Assembly: GCA_964036315.1 (NCBI GenBank)
Contig: OZ038485.1
Coordinates: 103,239,593 to 103,303,592, forward strand
DNA length: 64,000 nt
Source of the DNA: Acanthosepion esculentum
Lineage: Eukaryota; Mollusca; Cephalopoda; Sepiida; Sepiidae
Direction: 5' to 3'
Shown: piece by piece, positions 10,512 through 20,214 of the stretch
Position numbering within the stretch: the first letter of the stretch is position 1
How the letters are laid out: each line of letters opens with the position of its first letter
The notes under the pieces: model-generated
What the model was told of the DNA's origin: nothing
The model's input: the letters and a program-made list of their open reading frames with translations, nothing else
Database searches by the model: none
Translations under genes and position numbers: made by a program

Positions 10512-10975
10512 AAAACAGGGCGGAAAGCAAAACTAACAATAACATTTTATCTAAAATTCCCTTCGAAACGCTAAACCAAGTGATTTTTAAACCAAATACA
10601 GAACAAAGCCTATACTATCTGCTATTAATACACGTGGAAAAATAACTTCACGGTAAAAGAAATAACTTTGCGCACAAATCGAACCTAAAATCATTTATGA
10701 TCCAAAAATTATGTACAAAGGCAATGCCACCCAAAAGTAACCGAACAGCTGCAGGATTAACAAAAAAAAAATCACCCAACACAAGACAAAAATTGCAACG
10801 GACCCAACAACATCGCTGTGTGCGATAGCTGGTGGTCTAAAAGACCAAAGACAGAATAGTTGTTGGTTGGTTGTTTTGTGGTATATCAAGTTCTAAGGTT
10901 ATTTAATGAAGAAATATAAATATTTTTTACGGAATTTTATTTTTTTGAGAGATGATAACAGTTTTGGTAATAAAG
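10512..10975. other. Non-coding, nothing recognised
   Basis: AT-rich with no supported gene or element. The 64-codon minus frame at 10695-10889 has hydrophobic stretches but no start context or splice signals that would support it. Confidence 0.45.
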
Positions 10976-11252
10976 GTCTTACTAATTAACCCACACCTAC
11001 GGGGGAAAAGATTAATTCATACCCTTCCCAGGGGTATTTGTGTGTAAGTGAATACAACGAACCTAACTTGAATTAAAAAAATTAAAAACTCTCCGATTAT
11101 CAATTTCGAGCCATTCTCCTTTACAAAACCCGCACATCCAAGCTCAGAGCACCTGGTATTCCCAAGCGGTCACCCATCGACCAGGATCGACGTTGCTTAA
11201 ATTTGATGAGCGTACGGGAACTGGTATTTTAACGTGATGTGGCCGAATAGCT
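10976..11252 (-). mobile_element. 5S-tRNA composite SINE, copy B
   Basis: On the minus strand this reads: 5S-like part from about 11250 to 11135 (plus strand shows GGTATTCCCAAGCGGTCACC, CGACGTTGCTTAAATT and TTAACGTGATGTGGCC, the complements of 5S box C, box A and the 5' stem), then CTTGGATGTG and a tRNA-like head, then the family tail with CCATTAGTAAG-type sequence to about 10976. It is full-length for the 5S section. An A-rich insertion of about 20 bp lies in the tRNA-like part near 11075. The order equals copy C at 33.2 kb, so 5S plus tRNA is the family structure and not a chance neighbour. Confidence 0.75.
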
Positions 11253-11299
11253 GTGCATGAGGAAGAGGGCCCTAAATCATATACCGGACGTCAAAGCAC

Positions 11300-11700
11300 C
11301 TCAGAGTTCGTAATGGACAAAAGCAAAACTGCAGAAACGTACTCAAGAAAGTACCTCAAGAAACATGGTTCCACTGTGGAAATATTCTATGACGAAAAGA
11401 ATCTTCAACGCTGTTTGGAGCCACCAGAATGATGGTACCTCGAAGAGACAACAGTTTATTTCAAGGACACTTTCAAGACCAAGCATCCAAATCAGGTCAT
11501 AGTTTAGGGTGTTGTAGTCTAACTTATGGTCTCCTCCTGCTCGAACCTGTACCCTCTAAACTATACTGTGTGGAAGATTTTGGAGTACATCACCATCAAT
11601 ACTTTCAAGGCTACTTACTATCAAGAAGTTGAACCAAGATGTCCAAGGACTGATAAATAGTTACACCGCTTGTCAAAGTTGTATTGAGATTGTTACTGAA
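11300..11700 (+). pseudogene. Possible mariner-like transposase fragment
   Basis: Plus-strand frames with stops give STVEIFYDEKN near 11370-11405, which resembles the first catalytic Asp region (SDEK) of Tc1/mariner enzymes. Next come WSHQND, and TFKTKHPNQVIV then a stop then GVVV near 11470-11520, like the 'FKTKHP..VMVWGVVSSNG' region. No second or third Asp is seen. Many frame breaks; assignment is tentative. Confidence 0.35.
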
Positions 11701-12255
11701 TATAATGGAAGTCACGCTGAATAAATTATCCGCTTTGCTACTATCCGCGAATTCTATTAATATACTTTTGTATTGTACGCTTAATAATAAACGTGTTTCG
11801 AAGGTCGCAACAGATCTGCTTCAACATGGTCATATCAAGATGCATTAACAGTAGTAACTTTAATCTTCAACAAGATTAAGGAAGGACGTGGCATTCAAGT
11901 TAAAAAGGACTTCTAAAAGGCAGAATACCACCATACCACCGATGAAGACCAATAAATTTGTTGGCTGTAAATACGTGTTAAAAAAAAACCTATTAACTAA
12001 CCTATGCACAGAGGACGAGTTTGTAATAATTTCAAAATGTTGAAACTTTTGACGCAATATTAAAACTTTTGCCCAACAAAAAAAGTAGTCGGAAAATATG
12101 AATACGTTTTTGCTAAATATGAAGACAATATCAAAAAATAAATATGTATAATAGTAGTCCGCATATCCGAACTTCTCAATGTTGTCATTTAGATGTTGTC
12201 GGAATATATTACATTCTAATATTTTTCTTTTCTTTGCAAATAATTGTTAGTAACT
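11700..12255. other. Non-coding, nothing recognised
   Basis: AT-rich, no supported feature between two weak transposase relics. Confidence 0.45.
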
Positions 12256-12259
12256 TAAA

Positions 12260-12690
12260 ATTTCTCAGCCCGAATGTCTAACACAGAAGAAACTTCAACT
12301 GGAAGAAAAAGGAAATAAAAATTCTTTCACATTTCATCAGAAATTAGAGATCATTGAAAAACAGGACGAAGCTCTTATTTCGTTGAATTTGCAAAATAAC
12401 AAACAAGGATTGCAGAATCTGAACGAAACACTAAAACTTGCGTTTGAAGATAATCCACTGGTTACTCTCACTTCAGATGACTTATAAGAATGGATAAATG
12501 AAGACGTTAATGAATTACAAAAGAATTCAACTGCTTCAAAATGATTTGGATTGTCAAGAAATAGAGAAAGAATCAGATTCGCCCGATAATGGTGAAAATA
12601 TGAAAGATGATGAAAGAGAATAGGACTCAATAGAGAACGCTATTTATGGGGTTATCAAGTTCATGGAGAAAATAATTTTTCTTCAGTAGT
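12260..12690 (+). pseudogene. Possible pogo/Tigger-type transposase C-terminal relic
   Basis: Plus-strand pieces are rich in acidic and polar residues: QKKLQLEEKGNKN-like text, then TLTSDDL, a stop and EWINEDVNELQK near 12470-12520, then DSPDNGENMKDDE near 12580. Acidic tails with a 'EWI..D.NEL' block are seen at the C-terminus of Tigger/jerky-type proteins. No DDE core and no terminal repeats are visible. It may also be another decayed gene. Confidence 0.25.
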
Positions 12691-12970
12691 ACAGATTGTA
12701 CAAATGCCCGTAATTAGCAGAAGTGCTTTACTTAAAAAAAAAAAAAAAAAAACTCGAACAGTGAAAAGCAAGCGAAATGAGAAAAGAAATAAGAAAGACA
12801 ATTGAAAACTTACCGAGCATTAAACATTGCAAATTAATATTTACTTTCGTGAGATACTAAATTTTTCATATATTGCGATAAGTTTGTGGGTTTTGTTAAG
12901 TTAGTTATATTACACGTGCCACATTAGATCCGAACGCGTCCTAATATCAGAATTACTCTGAAGTTCGGGT

Positions 12971-12994
12971 ATCAGGACTTCTAGTGTATATATC
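12971..12994 (+). repeat. 24-bp direct repeat, left copy
   Basis: TATCAGGACTTCTAGTGTAT plus ATAT occurs here and again at 14180-14203 in the same orientation, bracketing the long inverted repeat at 13234-13946. Confidence 0.85.
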
Positions 12995-13233
12995 GGGTGT
13001 AACAGGAAAAAATTGTCCAAATCGTGTAAAAGCAAAAGTGTCCATTTGTTAGATTAAGCTTTGAATCGTTGTATCATGGAAATGATTAAAGATATCTTAC
13101 TGGTATTCTCCGAGGTTTTTATAATTTGGATTCTACTTCGTGCAATAAGAATGTATAATCACTCACCAAACCTAACAGAAGAATCGTGATGAAGTCGATC
13201 ATAAACGAAAATGGCATGTTCATCATTAATTAA

Positions 13234-13946
13234 GGATATATATATCTGTGTGTGTGTGCAGCTTGTATTTTATAACAAAGAAACAATTTATACAAAGAAT
13301 TAAATGGTAATGTTAATATGATTAACGGCGAAATCACTTCGATAACAGGACTTAATGAGACATTAACTTACTATCAATTCCTTGAGTAATAAGATCCTTA
13401 AATTCGAGTTGTTGTCAGATGGGAGACACATGCCAAGTACTTTCGACAAGTTCAAATTGTCATCTACAAAGCGCAATTTTCCCATATATTTTTACTCTAC
13501 TAAATGGATTATACTAAGTCCATTTCACTTTAACAGATAAATAATATAACAAGAAAATTTAATGGATTGATAACTTTTCAAAATTCAAACAAATTTCTCA
13601 CTTGATCGATTTGAACAAGAACTCTAGCGTCGCAGCATCGCACGATCCAAAACATATATTCAACTGTCAATAAATAGCATAATTTCAAAAATCTTTCGGT
13701 CTACACATATTTTGTCTTAGTGTTTGCTTATGTATAGGAAAATTACGCCCAGATGACGACAATTTGAAACTGTCGAAAGTACTTGGCATGTGTCTTCCAT
13801 CTCGAATATAAGGACCGTATTATTCAAGGAATTGGTATTAAGTTAATGTCTCATTAAGTCCTGTTAGCGAAATGATTTCACTATTAGTCACATTAACACT
13901 GCTATTTAATTTGAATAAATTTTTTATTATATATATATATATATCC
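13234..13946. repeat. Long inverted repeat (foldback/MITE-like)
   Basis: The left arm (13234-13495) and right arm (13735-13946) are imperfect reverse complements. Examples are ACTTAATGAGACATTAACTT in the left arm against AAGTTAATGTCTCATTAAGT in the right, and CATGCCAAGTACTTTCGACA against TGTCGAAAGTACTTGGCATG. Both outer ends are GGATATATATAT and its complement. The roughly 240-bp loop has no ORF. The arms differ at about one base in seven to ten, so the element is not new. It is probably a non-autonomous DNA transposon; no superfamily is recognised. Confidence 0.8.
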
Positions 13947-14179
13947 AGGACCATTTTCCAACTTATTCAAGAACCTAACTTTCTGTCCTGGAGTAGCAGG
14001 GATTTCAAGTTTTTTTTCAATGCTTTTTGGACTGTCATAGCTCATGACAAATGGTGTCAAGATGGCTAAACGTCTTATTTGAAGACCTAGAAAAAAGAAA
14101 CTCAATTAGTTAAGTGTTTTTTTAGATATTAAACATTTTATGGGATGGACAATTTTGTTGTTATACTCGGTGTATCGAA

Positions 14180-14203
14180 TATCAGGACTTCTAGTGTATA
14201 TAT
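14180..14203 (+). repeat. 24-bp direct repeat, right copy
   Basis: Partner of 12971-12994; see that entry. Confidence 0.85.
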
Positions 14204-15045
14204 ATATCGTCTGGACGAAGAAATTTATACTGATATTGTTGAAAATGTGCTTCTTTCGAAAATTGATGAATATGTTGTAGAAGAGGCGATTACGACACTC
14301 GTATGAAACAATATAAATGAAGTTAACTTAAAAAGTAATGCCTGTACTAATTTAAAAGTAGAAGTTTGAATTCTTAATTTTCCATTTTCGCCTACAGACA
14401 ACAAAATGATTGAAAATCCACGGGGAAAATTTGGAGGTTTTATTCTCCTTTCCTACTGATAATAGTCTTTCACAAAGGCTGTCCCTTTGAACACACAGGG
14501 CTGTCATATAATTCCAATTTTGGCAAGAAGAAAGTTCTGTAAATATGTTAGTGAGTGTTTATGAAAAGGTTGCACTCGATGTATGCACAGTAAAGAGAAG
14601 AGCTAATAGAGTTAACAGTAATTCTAGAAAGAAATAAATTGATCTTCGTGACAGGTTCCAGGGTGGCAGGTCAGCTGCTGCAGTAAATGATAAAGTCAAA
14701 AAGGCTGATGTTCTCATTACAGCCGACAGAAAAATCGCTATTTTCACTATGTTGAGCCATAGTAGTGCCTATATTCATTTGGCTATTCAAAGGTCTATGC
14801 GAGGTATTTTCTCATAATTTTGACAGAATCCCTGAAGGAGCAGACTTTGGCTGTTGTATGTTTCTGGAGCAGCACATCACGGAGAGTAACCATGGAAATA
14901 CTCAGAAGATAGTGGTTTTCCAAGGACGAAGAAAAAACACAACCAAGAAGGTTCGAAGAGCCGAGTATACGTGCTTTCATTCGAAGTTGCAAAGTCATGA
15001 TTGGGAAGAATGTTGCGTTCATTTTCATAAGCAAGTTGTCATTCA
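14204..15045. other. Unassigned sequence with a weak ORF
   Basis: A plus-strand frame at 14765-15193 (142 codons) includes Cys- and His-containing text such as EYTCFHSKLQSHDWEECC. It runs directly into a non-LTR RT remnant in another frame. No family is recognised, no splice or start context supports a host gene, and it may be decayed transposon sequence. Confidence 0.35.
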
Positions 15046-15745
15046 AGAAAATTTTTATTGTCAGAATCCATCTCGCACATTTACAAATCTACCATTTGTC
15101 TGTGCATTGAATACTGTTGCTATACATGATCTGGTGCTCCTGCTATACGTCTTGAGATTCTTGACAAAATCCAAAGAAGGATCTGTAGTATAATCGATCC
15201 TGACCAGGCATCTCGACTTCAGTCACATAGTCACCGAAGTGATGTGGCTCCCCTCTGTCTTTTCTACAAATATTTTCATGGCAACTGCTCTGATGAGCTC
15301 TTTCCTTGGTGTCCCGACTACCTGAATTTAAGCATGTTAATAGAGTGGCATCTAGGTCACACCGTTTTGCCGTTGAAATTGCTAAGTGCGACTGCCACTT
15401 CTGGCCCAACAGCGTCTTTTCTCACCCTTCCCACCTGTGGAACTGCCTTTCGATAACGTGCTTCCCTGATAACTACACGCTTCAAAAATTTAAATGCAAA
15501 GTCAATCGCCATCTTCTGTCTTCTTGAATCCCGTTCATCTTTTGTTCTTTTCTCAATCCTCACCATTTTCAGTCTTCTCTTTCACTTTCACTCCCTGTAA
15601 CCCTCTGCGCACTAATGATATTCCCGACTTGCTTGAGATGAAATGACTCAAAAAAAAAAAAAAAAAAGAAAAAAAAGAAAAAGGAAAAAAAGAGGGAAAA
15701 AGTAAAAAGAAAAAAGAAGGAAAAAAAAAAGAAAGAAGAAGAATT
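15046..15745 (+). pseudogene. Non-LTR retrotransposon RT C-terminus and 3' tail
   Basis: Plus-strand text in changing frames: HIYKSTICLCIEYCCYTWSG near 15070-15130, LDKIQRRIC near 15160, SHRSDVAPLCLFYKYFHGNC at about 15230-15290, and CSDELFPW. Then comes the last ORF block (CFPDNY, FKCKVNRHLLSS to 15527) and the 3' UTR ending CGACTTGCTTGAGATGAAAT at about 15627, with an A-rich tail to 15745. The A-rich tail mixes AAAAAG units. 5' truncated; several frameshifts. Confidence 0.75.
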
Positions 15746-16009
15746 TTGTATTCCTATTAGATCTGCTGTAATTAAAGAACTGGATTTTTTTTTTTTTTAC
15801 CAATACTCGTATATCTGAAACTAGCAGTATAACCAGTTTTCAACAGGGTATTTCATTACTGGGAATCTTTACCGTTCTTTTGGAGCAGTTTAAATTTAAA
15901 GTCAGCCCACCCGAAAATCAATATTAGTAACAACATCTGGGTGCAACTGAGGCACATCCCCAAACAGCGGGTTAATAATTTGAATGGGGATGGCCCTGAA
16001 ATGGGCCAT

Positions 16010-16351
16010 TTTTGCGTTCTCAATCTTGTTTCAGCTTCACGCGCAGCAGCAGTTGAACAGGCGTTTCTCCTCCGCCGTCGAGTTCTTTGATCATCATTTT
16101 CAGCCTCGCGAGCAGAAGCGTTCAGGTATGCTCTTCTGAAAAGCCAATGCAGAAGCGTTCAGGTATGCTCTTCTGGAAAGCCAATGGCTACGTTGATCAT
16201 CGGACTCAGTGGCTCTGATTGAAGCATTCCGAGAGGCATTTTGAGACAGGCAAACTGAACGTTCTAAAGACGGTTCGTTATCTCCTATTCGCATGGCGGA
16301 CCTGGCGGCAGCGGTTTTCCGACCAAGGCAAGTTCTTTTCTTTGGCTGCAT
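16010..16351 (-). pseudogene. Helitron ORF N-terminal relic
   Basis: The minus-strand frame from 16351 starts MQPKKRTCLGRKTAAARSAM and continues with repeats of the type 'R...LSQNASRNASIRATESD'. This pattern of 23-24 residue units (x-L-S-x-N-A-x-R-N-A-S-x-R-A) is found at the N-terminus of Rep/helicase proteins encoded by animal Helitrons. A 36-bp DNA segment with AGAAGCGTTCAGGTATGCTC is tandemly duplicated at about 16103-16180 and changes the frame. No Rep or helicase domain remains. Confidence 0.55.
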
Positions 16352-16765
16352 GTTTTAGGCAAGAATGAATTGTCAAATGGAATACGTGGGCAAATACCGG
16401 AAGAGAACGCTGTAAAGCTACGGGAATCATTAAGCTCGAATAACTTTAGGAAAGGTTGGAAAAATAAATATTGAGTAATAAAAAAAGCAAGCTTACTTAT
16501 TACTTCGGTGAATGCAATGCAAAAACCGGCAGGACAATAAAAATTAAATTGGGAACGGCTATAAACGACAATGAAAGCAACGCCTTTAAACTGTAGTAGT
16601 AGGCTTTATTCAACGGAAAGGGTAACCTCAATTGAGAGAGATTGATTGCTTGGAAGGGGAATGTGTAATTTGGACACAAAACCAGCACTGAAGAATTATC
16701 TATCAAACAAAAAAAATATTTCATCGAAATCGGATAAAACTGTAAACGCTTAAACAACATCCGAT

Positions 16766-16800
16766 CACACACACATACATACATACATACATACATACAC
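16766..16800. repeat. (CATA)n microsatellite
   Basis: Six to seven CATA units within the inner copy of the Helitron 5' end. The outer copy has only a short CACA here. Confidence 0.9.
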
Positions 16801-17289
16801 ATTTTGAGAATAATAGATATGGATAATATTGTAATAATTTAAAGTATTTATTTTTATTAAAGTTTTTATGAAAGATATATATCCAAGAACAGATAGTAAA
16901 TAGTAAAACGTTGCTGGGAGTTATAATGGACAGGAAGTAGTGAAGAGACATTGTCGCCAACAATTTGGACACAAAACCGGCACTGAAGAATTATCTATCA
17001 AACAAAAAAAAATCCATCGAAATCGGATGAAAACTGGAATCGCATAAACATCATCTGATCACACATGCACACATTTTGAGTATTATCGATATCGATACTC
17101 CCAACGTATTTTATGATACATGAAGTCAAATATATTTTCACAACAAATGCATATCTTCATTTTTATTTTAGCAAATAGGCCTGTGCACATTTTTAAATTA
17201 AGGCGTTCGGAAAGCAAATCAGTTTTAGCAGAAAGGAGATTAAAAACAAAGGTTAAGTTAAACTTATTCAAATAGTTTACACTATTTAC

Positions 17290-17439
17290 ATTGTTCGTAC
17301 TCTTCTCCTCATCTTTGTCATATTCACGGCGTTTCAGCCGTTCTACGCTTCGGCTTTCTTCAGCTGGTATACGTTGGAATTTCGAATCGAACGATTTATT
17401 TAGTCCACGAGTGTAGATTCTTCTAATTCCACTTGCCAT
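17290..17439 (-). CDS. Candidate first coding exon of an unknown host gene
   Basis: On the minus strand an ATG at 17439-17437 sits in a good animal start context (A at -3, G at +4: AGAAGCATGG). It opens a hydrophilic, charge-rich 50-codon frame beginning MASGIRRIYTRGLNKSFDSK and containing ERLKRREYDKDEEKS. A splice-donor-like AAT/GTAAAT follows directly after codon 50, giving a phase-0 end. Past that point the frame becomes AT-driven (118 codons in total to 17083), which supports stopping at the donor. No signal peptide or domain is recognised and the composition is unlike the transposon proteins nearby. The next exon is not found in the window. It could still be a chance frame. Confidence 0.35.
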
Positions 17440-17588
17440 GCTTCTTTTCTGGATATTCAGTTAATTCCCTCTAGTAACTTAACTCTCAAAGAATTTTGTT
17501 CAAGTTTTTCAACTCAACACTTTTGGTCAAGTCACTGGATTATTTCAACCAGTTAGTTATGTGCTGTGCGTGATACATGCTTAGGCGA

Positions 17589-17610
17589 TCATGTATCTTT
17601 CGATACATGA
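17589..17610. repeat. Perfect 9-bp stem hairpin
   Basis: TCATGTATC and GATACATGA pair perfectly around a four-base TTTC loop. It lies 150 bp upstream (minus strand) of the candidate exon start. Function unknown. Confidence 0.7.
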
Positions 17611-17661
17611 CTGACGAGGCATATTTTTTCCGCAGTAGGTTGCCATTTCTTTCTGCGGTAG

Positions 17662-17850
17662 ACCAGTTACCATCTAAGGCTATATAACCCAGTCTGTCCT
17701 GCTATTTACCCATAGCTGGTGGGGGAGACGAAGAGGATTCATACCTTTCCCAAGGGTATTAGCACGTAATGGATTCGACTGGAATTCGAACTCGGCTCTA
17801 CAATTTCACAATCCGAGTCGCTATCCATTACTCCACCATTCAACCAACGC
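17662..17850 (-). mobile_element. tRNA-headed SINE family 2, copy C
   Basis: The minus-strand head contains GGAGTAATGGATAGCGACTC and GAGTTCGAATTCCAGTCGAA (A- and B-box regions). The tail on the plus strand has ACCAGTTACCATCTAAGGCT. It lacks the extra left segment of the 3.8- and 6.1-kb copies, so about 190 bp is probably the basic unit. Confidence 0.7.
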
Positions 17851-18084
17851 TTTTATTTACTGGGTCATGAATGAATGAATGAATTTCTGTGACTCTTAAA
17901 GTTAATGCCTCATCAAGCTTTTTACCAGAGCTCATATTACAATTTTTGTTATTGTTGTATTCATTTCTATGCTTGGTCGGCTGAGAAGATTTTTGTGGCC
18001 TAGTATATGCGCCGATTCATTAAGTTTTCGTATTTTCCAGTGATGTTCTCTGTCTATTATTTCAACCTCATCTCACAGCGGGAA

Positions 18085-18290
18085 GTGATCTCCCTTTTCC
18101 CTCCATATATGAATGAGATATCCAGAAATGACATAGCACGTGGAACAAGCCCTGTGGACTAAATAAAGGGTTCAGTTCGGAATTCCAACCTATATCACCT
18201 GAAGAAGGCCGGAGCGTACAATGAGGACAACAGTTCGAAAAATGTAAATAGTGTAAATAGTTAGAATGCCACATCTCAGAAATAGACGGT
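18085..18290 (+). repeat. Dispersed repeat R3, copy 1
   Basis: Homologous in the same orientation to 55395-55575. Shared blocks are GCACGTGGAAC, GTTCAGTTCGGAATT and ATGAGGACAACAGTYCGAA followed by TAAATAGTGTAAATA. Non-coding; class unknown. The CCTGAAGAAGGCC text resembles sequence near the 3' ends of some retroelements, but this is not enough to classify it. Confidence 0.6.
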
Positions 18291-18424
18291 TATTCAAACA
18301 TTATTTATAAATGATGCAATCAGCCTCATTTTCAATAACTGCAGCTTAACAGGAAAGCAAATTTTCGATTCAATGTTTCAGGAAATCTGGGTTTTCCCCC
18401 ACCATAAAAAATGGGGGGGGGGGC

Positions 18425-18625
18425 TATTTTCAACTTCTTTGTTTCTTAATGTTCTGCTACATAATGCTTTAATGATCGAAACAATTGAAAATCTGTAAGT
18501 GTTAAATCTGTTGAATACGGAGGGTGTGGGAAAACCTTCAATCCTAACGGTCTTGTTTTTTATTGGCTTTCAATTGTTGAGCAGTTCTTTACAAGATTTG
18601 GTAAATTCACAGAACTGAAAGAGTC
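18425..18625 (-). pseudogene. Mariner transposase C-terminal fragment
   Basis: The minus strand near 18545-18450 reads GLKVFPHPPYSTDLTLTDFQ then LFRSLKHY, which matches the 'HPPYSPDL.P.DFHLF.SL' block holding the third catalytic Asp of mariner enzymes. Upstream text is broken by stops. A small relic of a family different from the 30-kb mariner. Confidence 0.6.
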
Positions 18626-18639
18626 AGCAAAATTCATTG

Positions 18640-19081
18640 TTTCCAGACAGTATCAAACTGAATAAGCTAAACAAATGTTTTCATGGATAGACATGAATGA
18701 TTTTTAAATGCAGTTGATTGAATTTCAGAGTAGCTAAATTTGGAAGCAGAAATTTGTTGACCTTAGAGTTCAGTTGGAAATTATTGAAAAGGGGCGATTA
18801 GAGATGGGAGTATCAGAGAAAAATGCGGGAAACGAAGTATTAATGACTTGGAAAACAATTCCAGAAAATTTTGTTTATAAAACCTTGCAACAGCATTACT
18901 ATCCATGTTTTCATCTACATATACTTCTGAATCTTTGTTCTCAGTGAGGAATTTTGTTAAGTCTCGGTAACAGGAGTAGCATGACGGATGAAACTAGTGC
19001 ATGCATATCTCTCAAGGTTACTAAATATAAACCCGATATAAAATCCCTGTCATGAGTTATGCAGCAGCAGAAATCACACTG

Positions 19082-19118
<37 letters not shown>

Positions 19119-19713
19119 AGTCAGCAAATTTTCTGTCTCTAGCTTTATCTGATCTTTTCTTTCGAAAGTGGCAAAGGCTCAGGGCTGTTTAAATGTAGTT
19201 TTGAAGGTAAATAAATGTATTTTGTTTTTTTAAGTATCCTTTATAAGAGATTTAAAATCAACAAAAGGTTATTTTTAATAATCATTTATTGTGTTTTTGT
19301 CATAAAAAAAGTATAACAGGGAAAAATGAGGATTGATTAATCGAAAAATATAACAGTGTTAACATTTTGTGTTGATGTTAATAATAGTTTATAGTGTTTT
19401 TAAATTGTAAGTATGTATAGCAGTTACATTTATACTTACAAGCTAATAAAAAAAATATCACAAAAAACTTTCGTAAAAACCTGTCCTTTTTTTTTAAAAT
19501 TCAGCCAGTTTTACATCATTTACGGAATTTCTTACAATATCGTGTCTTTATTGTTCTGGGGTGATTTTTTTATCATTTACAAATTTTCTTCACATAATTA
19601 AGAGTTATCAAATATGTTCTCAAACAATTTGTGTTGGCACGTGGAAAAGTTTTGTCAGAGATTTGGCCGATTTTGGCACACGCTCTCAAAAAGGTTGCCC
19701 ACCCCTGCACTAA
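18640..19713 (+). pseudogene. hAT-type transposon 3' part
   Basis: Plus-strand frames give the hAT C-terminal dimerisation region in pieces: EKGRLEMGVSEKNAGNEVLM at about 18790-18850, LFSVRNFVKSR near 18935, and SSMTDETSACISLKVTKYKP near 18975-19035, followed by QQQKSH. At least two frameshifts break it. Downstream, AGGTTGCCCACCCCTG at about 19698-19713 is the complement of CAGGGGTGGGCAACCT, a classic hAT terminus. A (TA)n array sits at 19083-19116. The 5' two thirds and the left terminus are not in place. Confidence 0.6.
19083..19116. repeat. (TA)n microsatellite
   Basis: About 17 TA units inside the hAT relic. Confidence 0.95.
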
Positions 19714-20214
19714 TATATTGACACATGTGGAAATAGTAAAAGCAGTTTTCCTGATTGTACGGGTCAAAATTATTTTTATCAATATTTCGCTGATATTTAA
19801 TTACAGAATTGTTGGAACAATTAACTTCAAATCCGAAAAAAACATTTAAATTTTAAAACAGATTTTTAAACTATAAAATCACAAACATTTAAAAATTAAT
19901 ATATATTCACTAAGGAGTTTAAAAAGCAGGCAAAATAAACCTATTGTCAAACGAAAAAAGGTTTGACTTACCTAAATACACCAGAGTGTTGCGGCAAACA
20001 AAACATTCCAGAAGATAAGCTGAAAATAAATTTTATATATTGATGTGAGGTTTCTTTACGTCAGGAGTGAATCTGATTCGCTTTTACATAATGGCAACGA
20101 CAAAAACTACAGAAATTTAAAAATGAAATACGTATCCATATAGGGAGGCGATATCAGAAAGTTTCCGGATAAGGCCTTCTAAAAATAAAAAATACAACAT
20201 TTAAGTAAGTGATA
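19714..20214. other. Non-coding, nothing recognised
   Basis: AT-rich sequence between the hAT terminus and the RT tail; no supported feature. Confidence 0.45.

Larger units (their letters stand above)
15821..17089 (-). mobile_element. Helitron-like element, degenerate, with duplicated 5' end
   Basis: The left border CTAG at 15821-15824 is the minus-strand 3' end, matching the short copy at 26253 (CTAGCAG followed by a hairpin, here decayed). About 190 bp after it (15821-16010) equals 26253-26440. The right border near 17089 reads ATTATCGA, that is minus-strand TC, like 26728. The 5'-terminal region appears twice, at about 16670-16820 and 16940-17089, each with CTGAAGAATTATCTATCAAA and an ACACA run. 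Between lies a coding remnant (16351-16010). Size 1269 bp. Confidence 0.6.
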
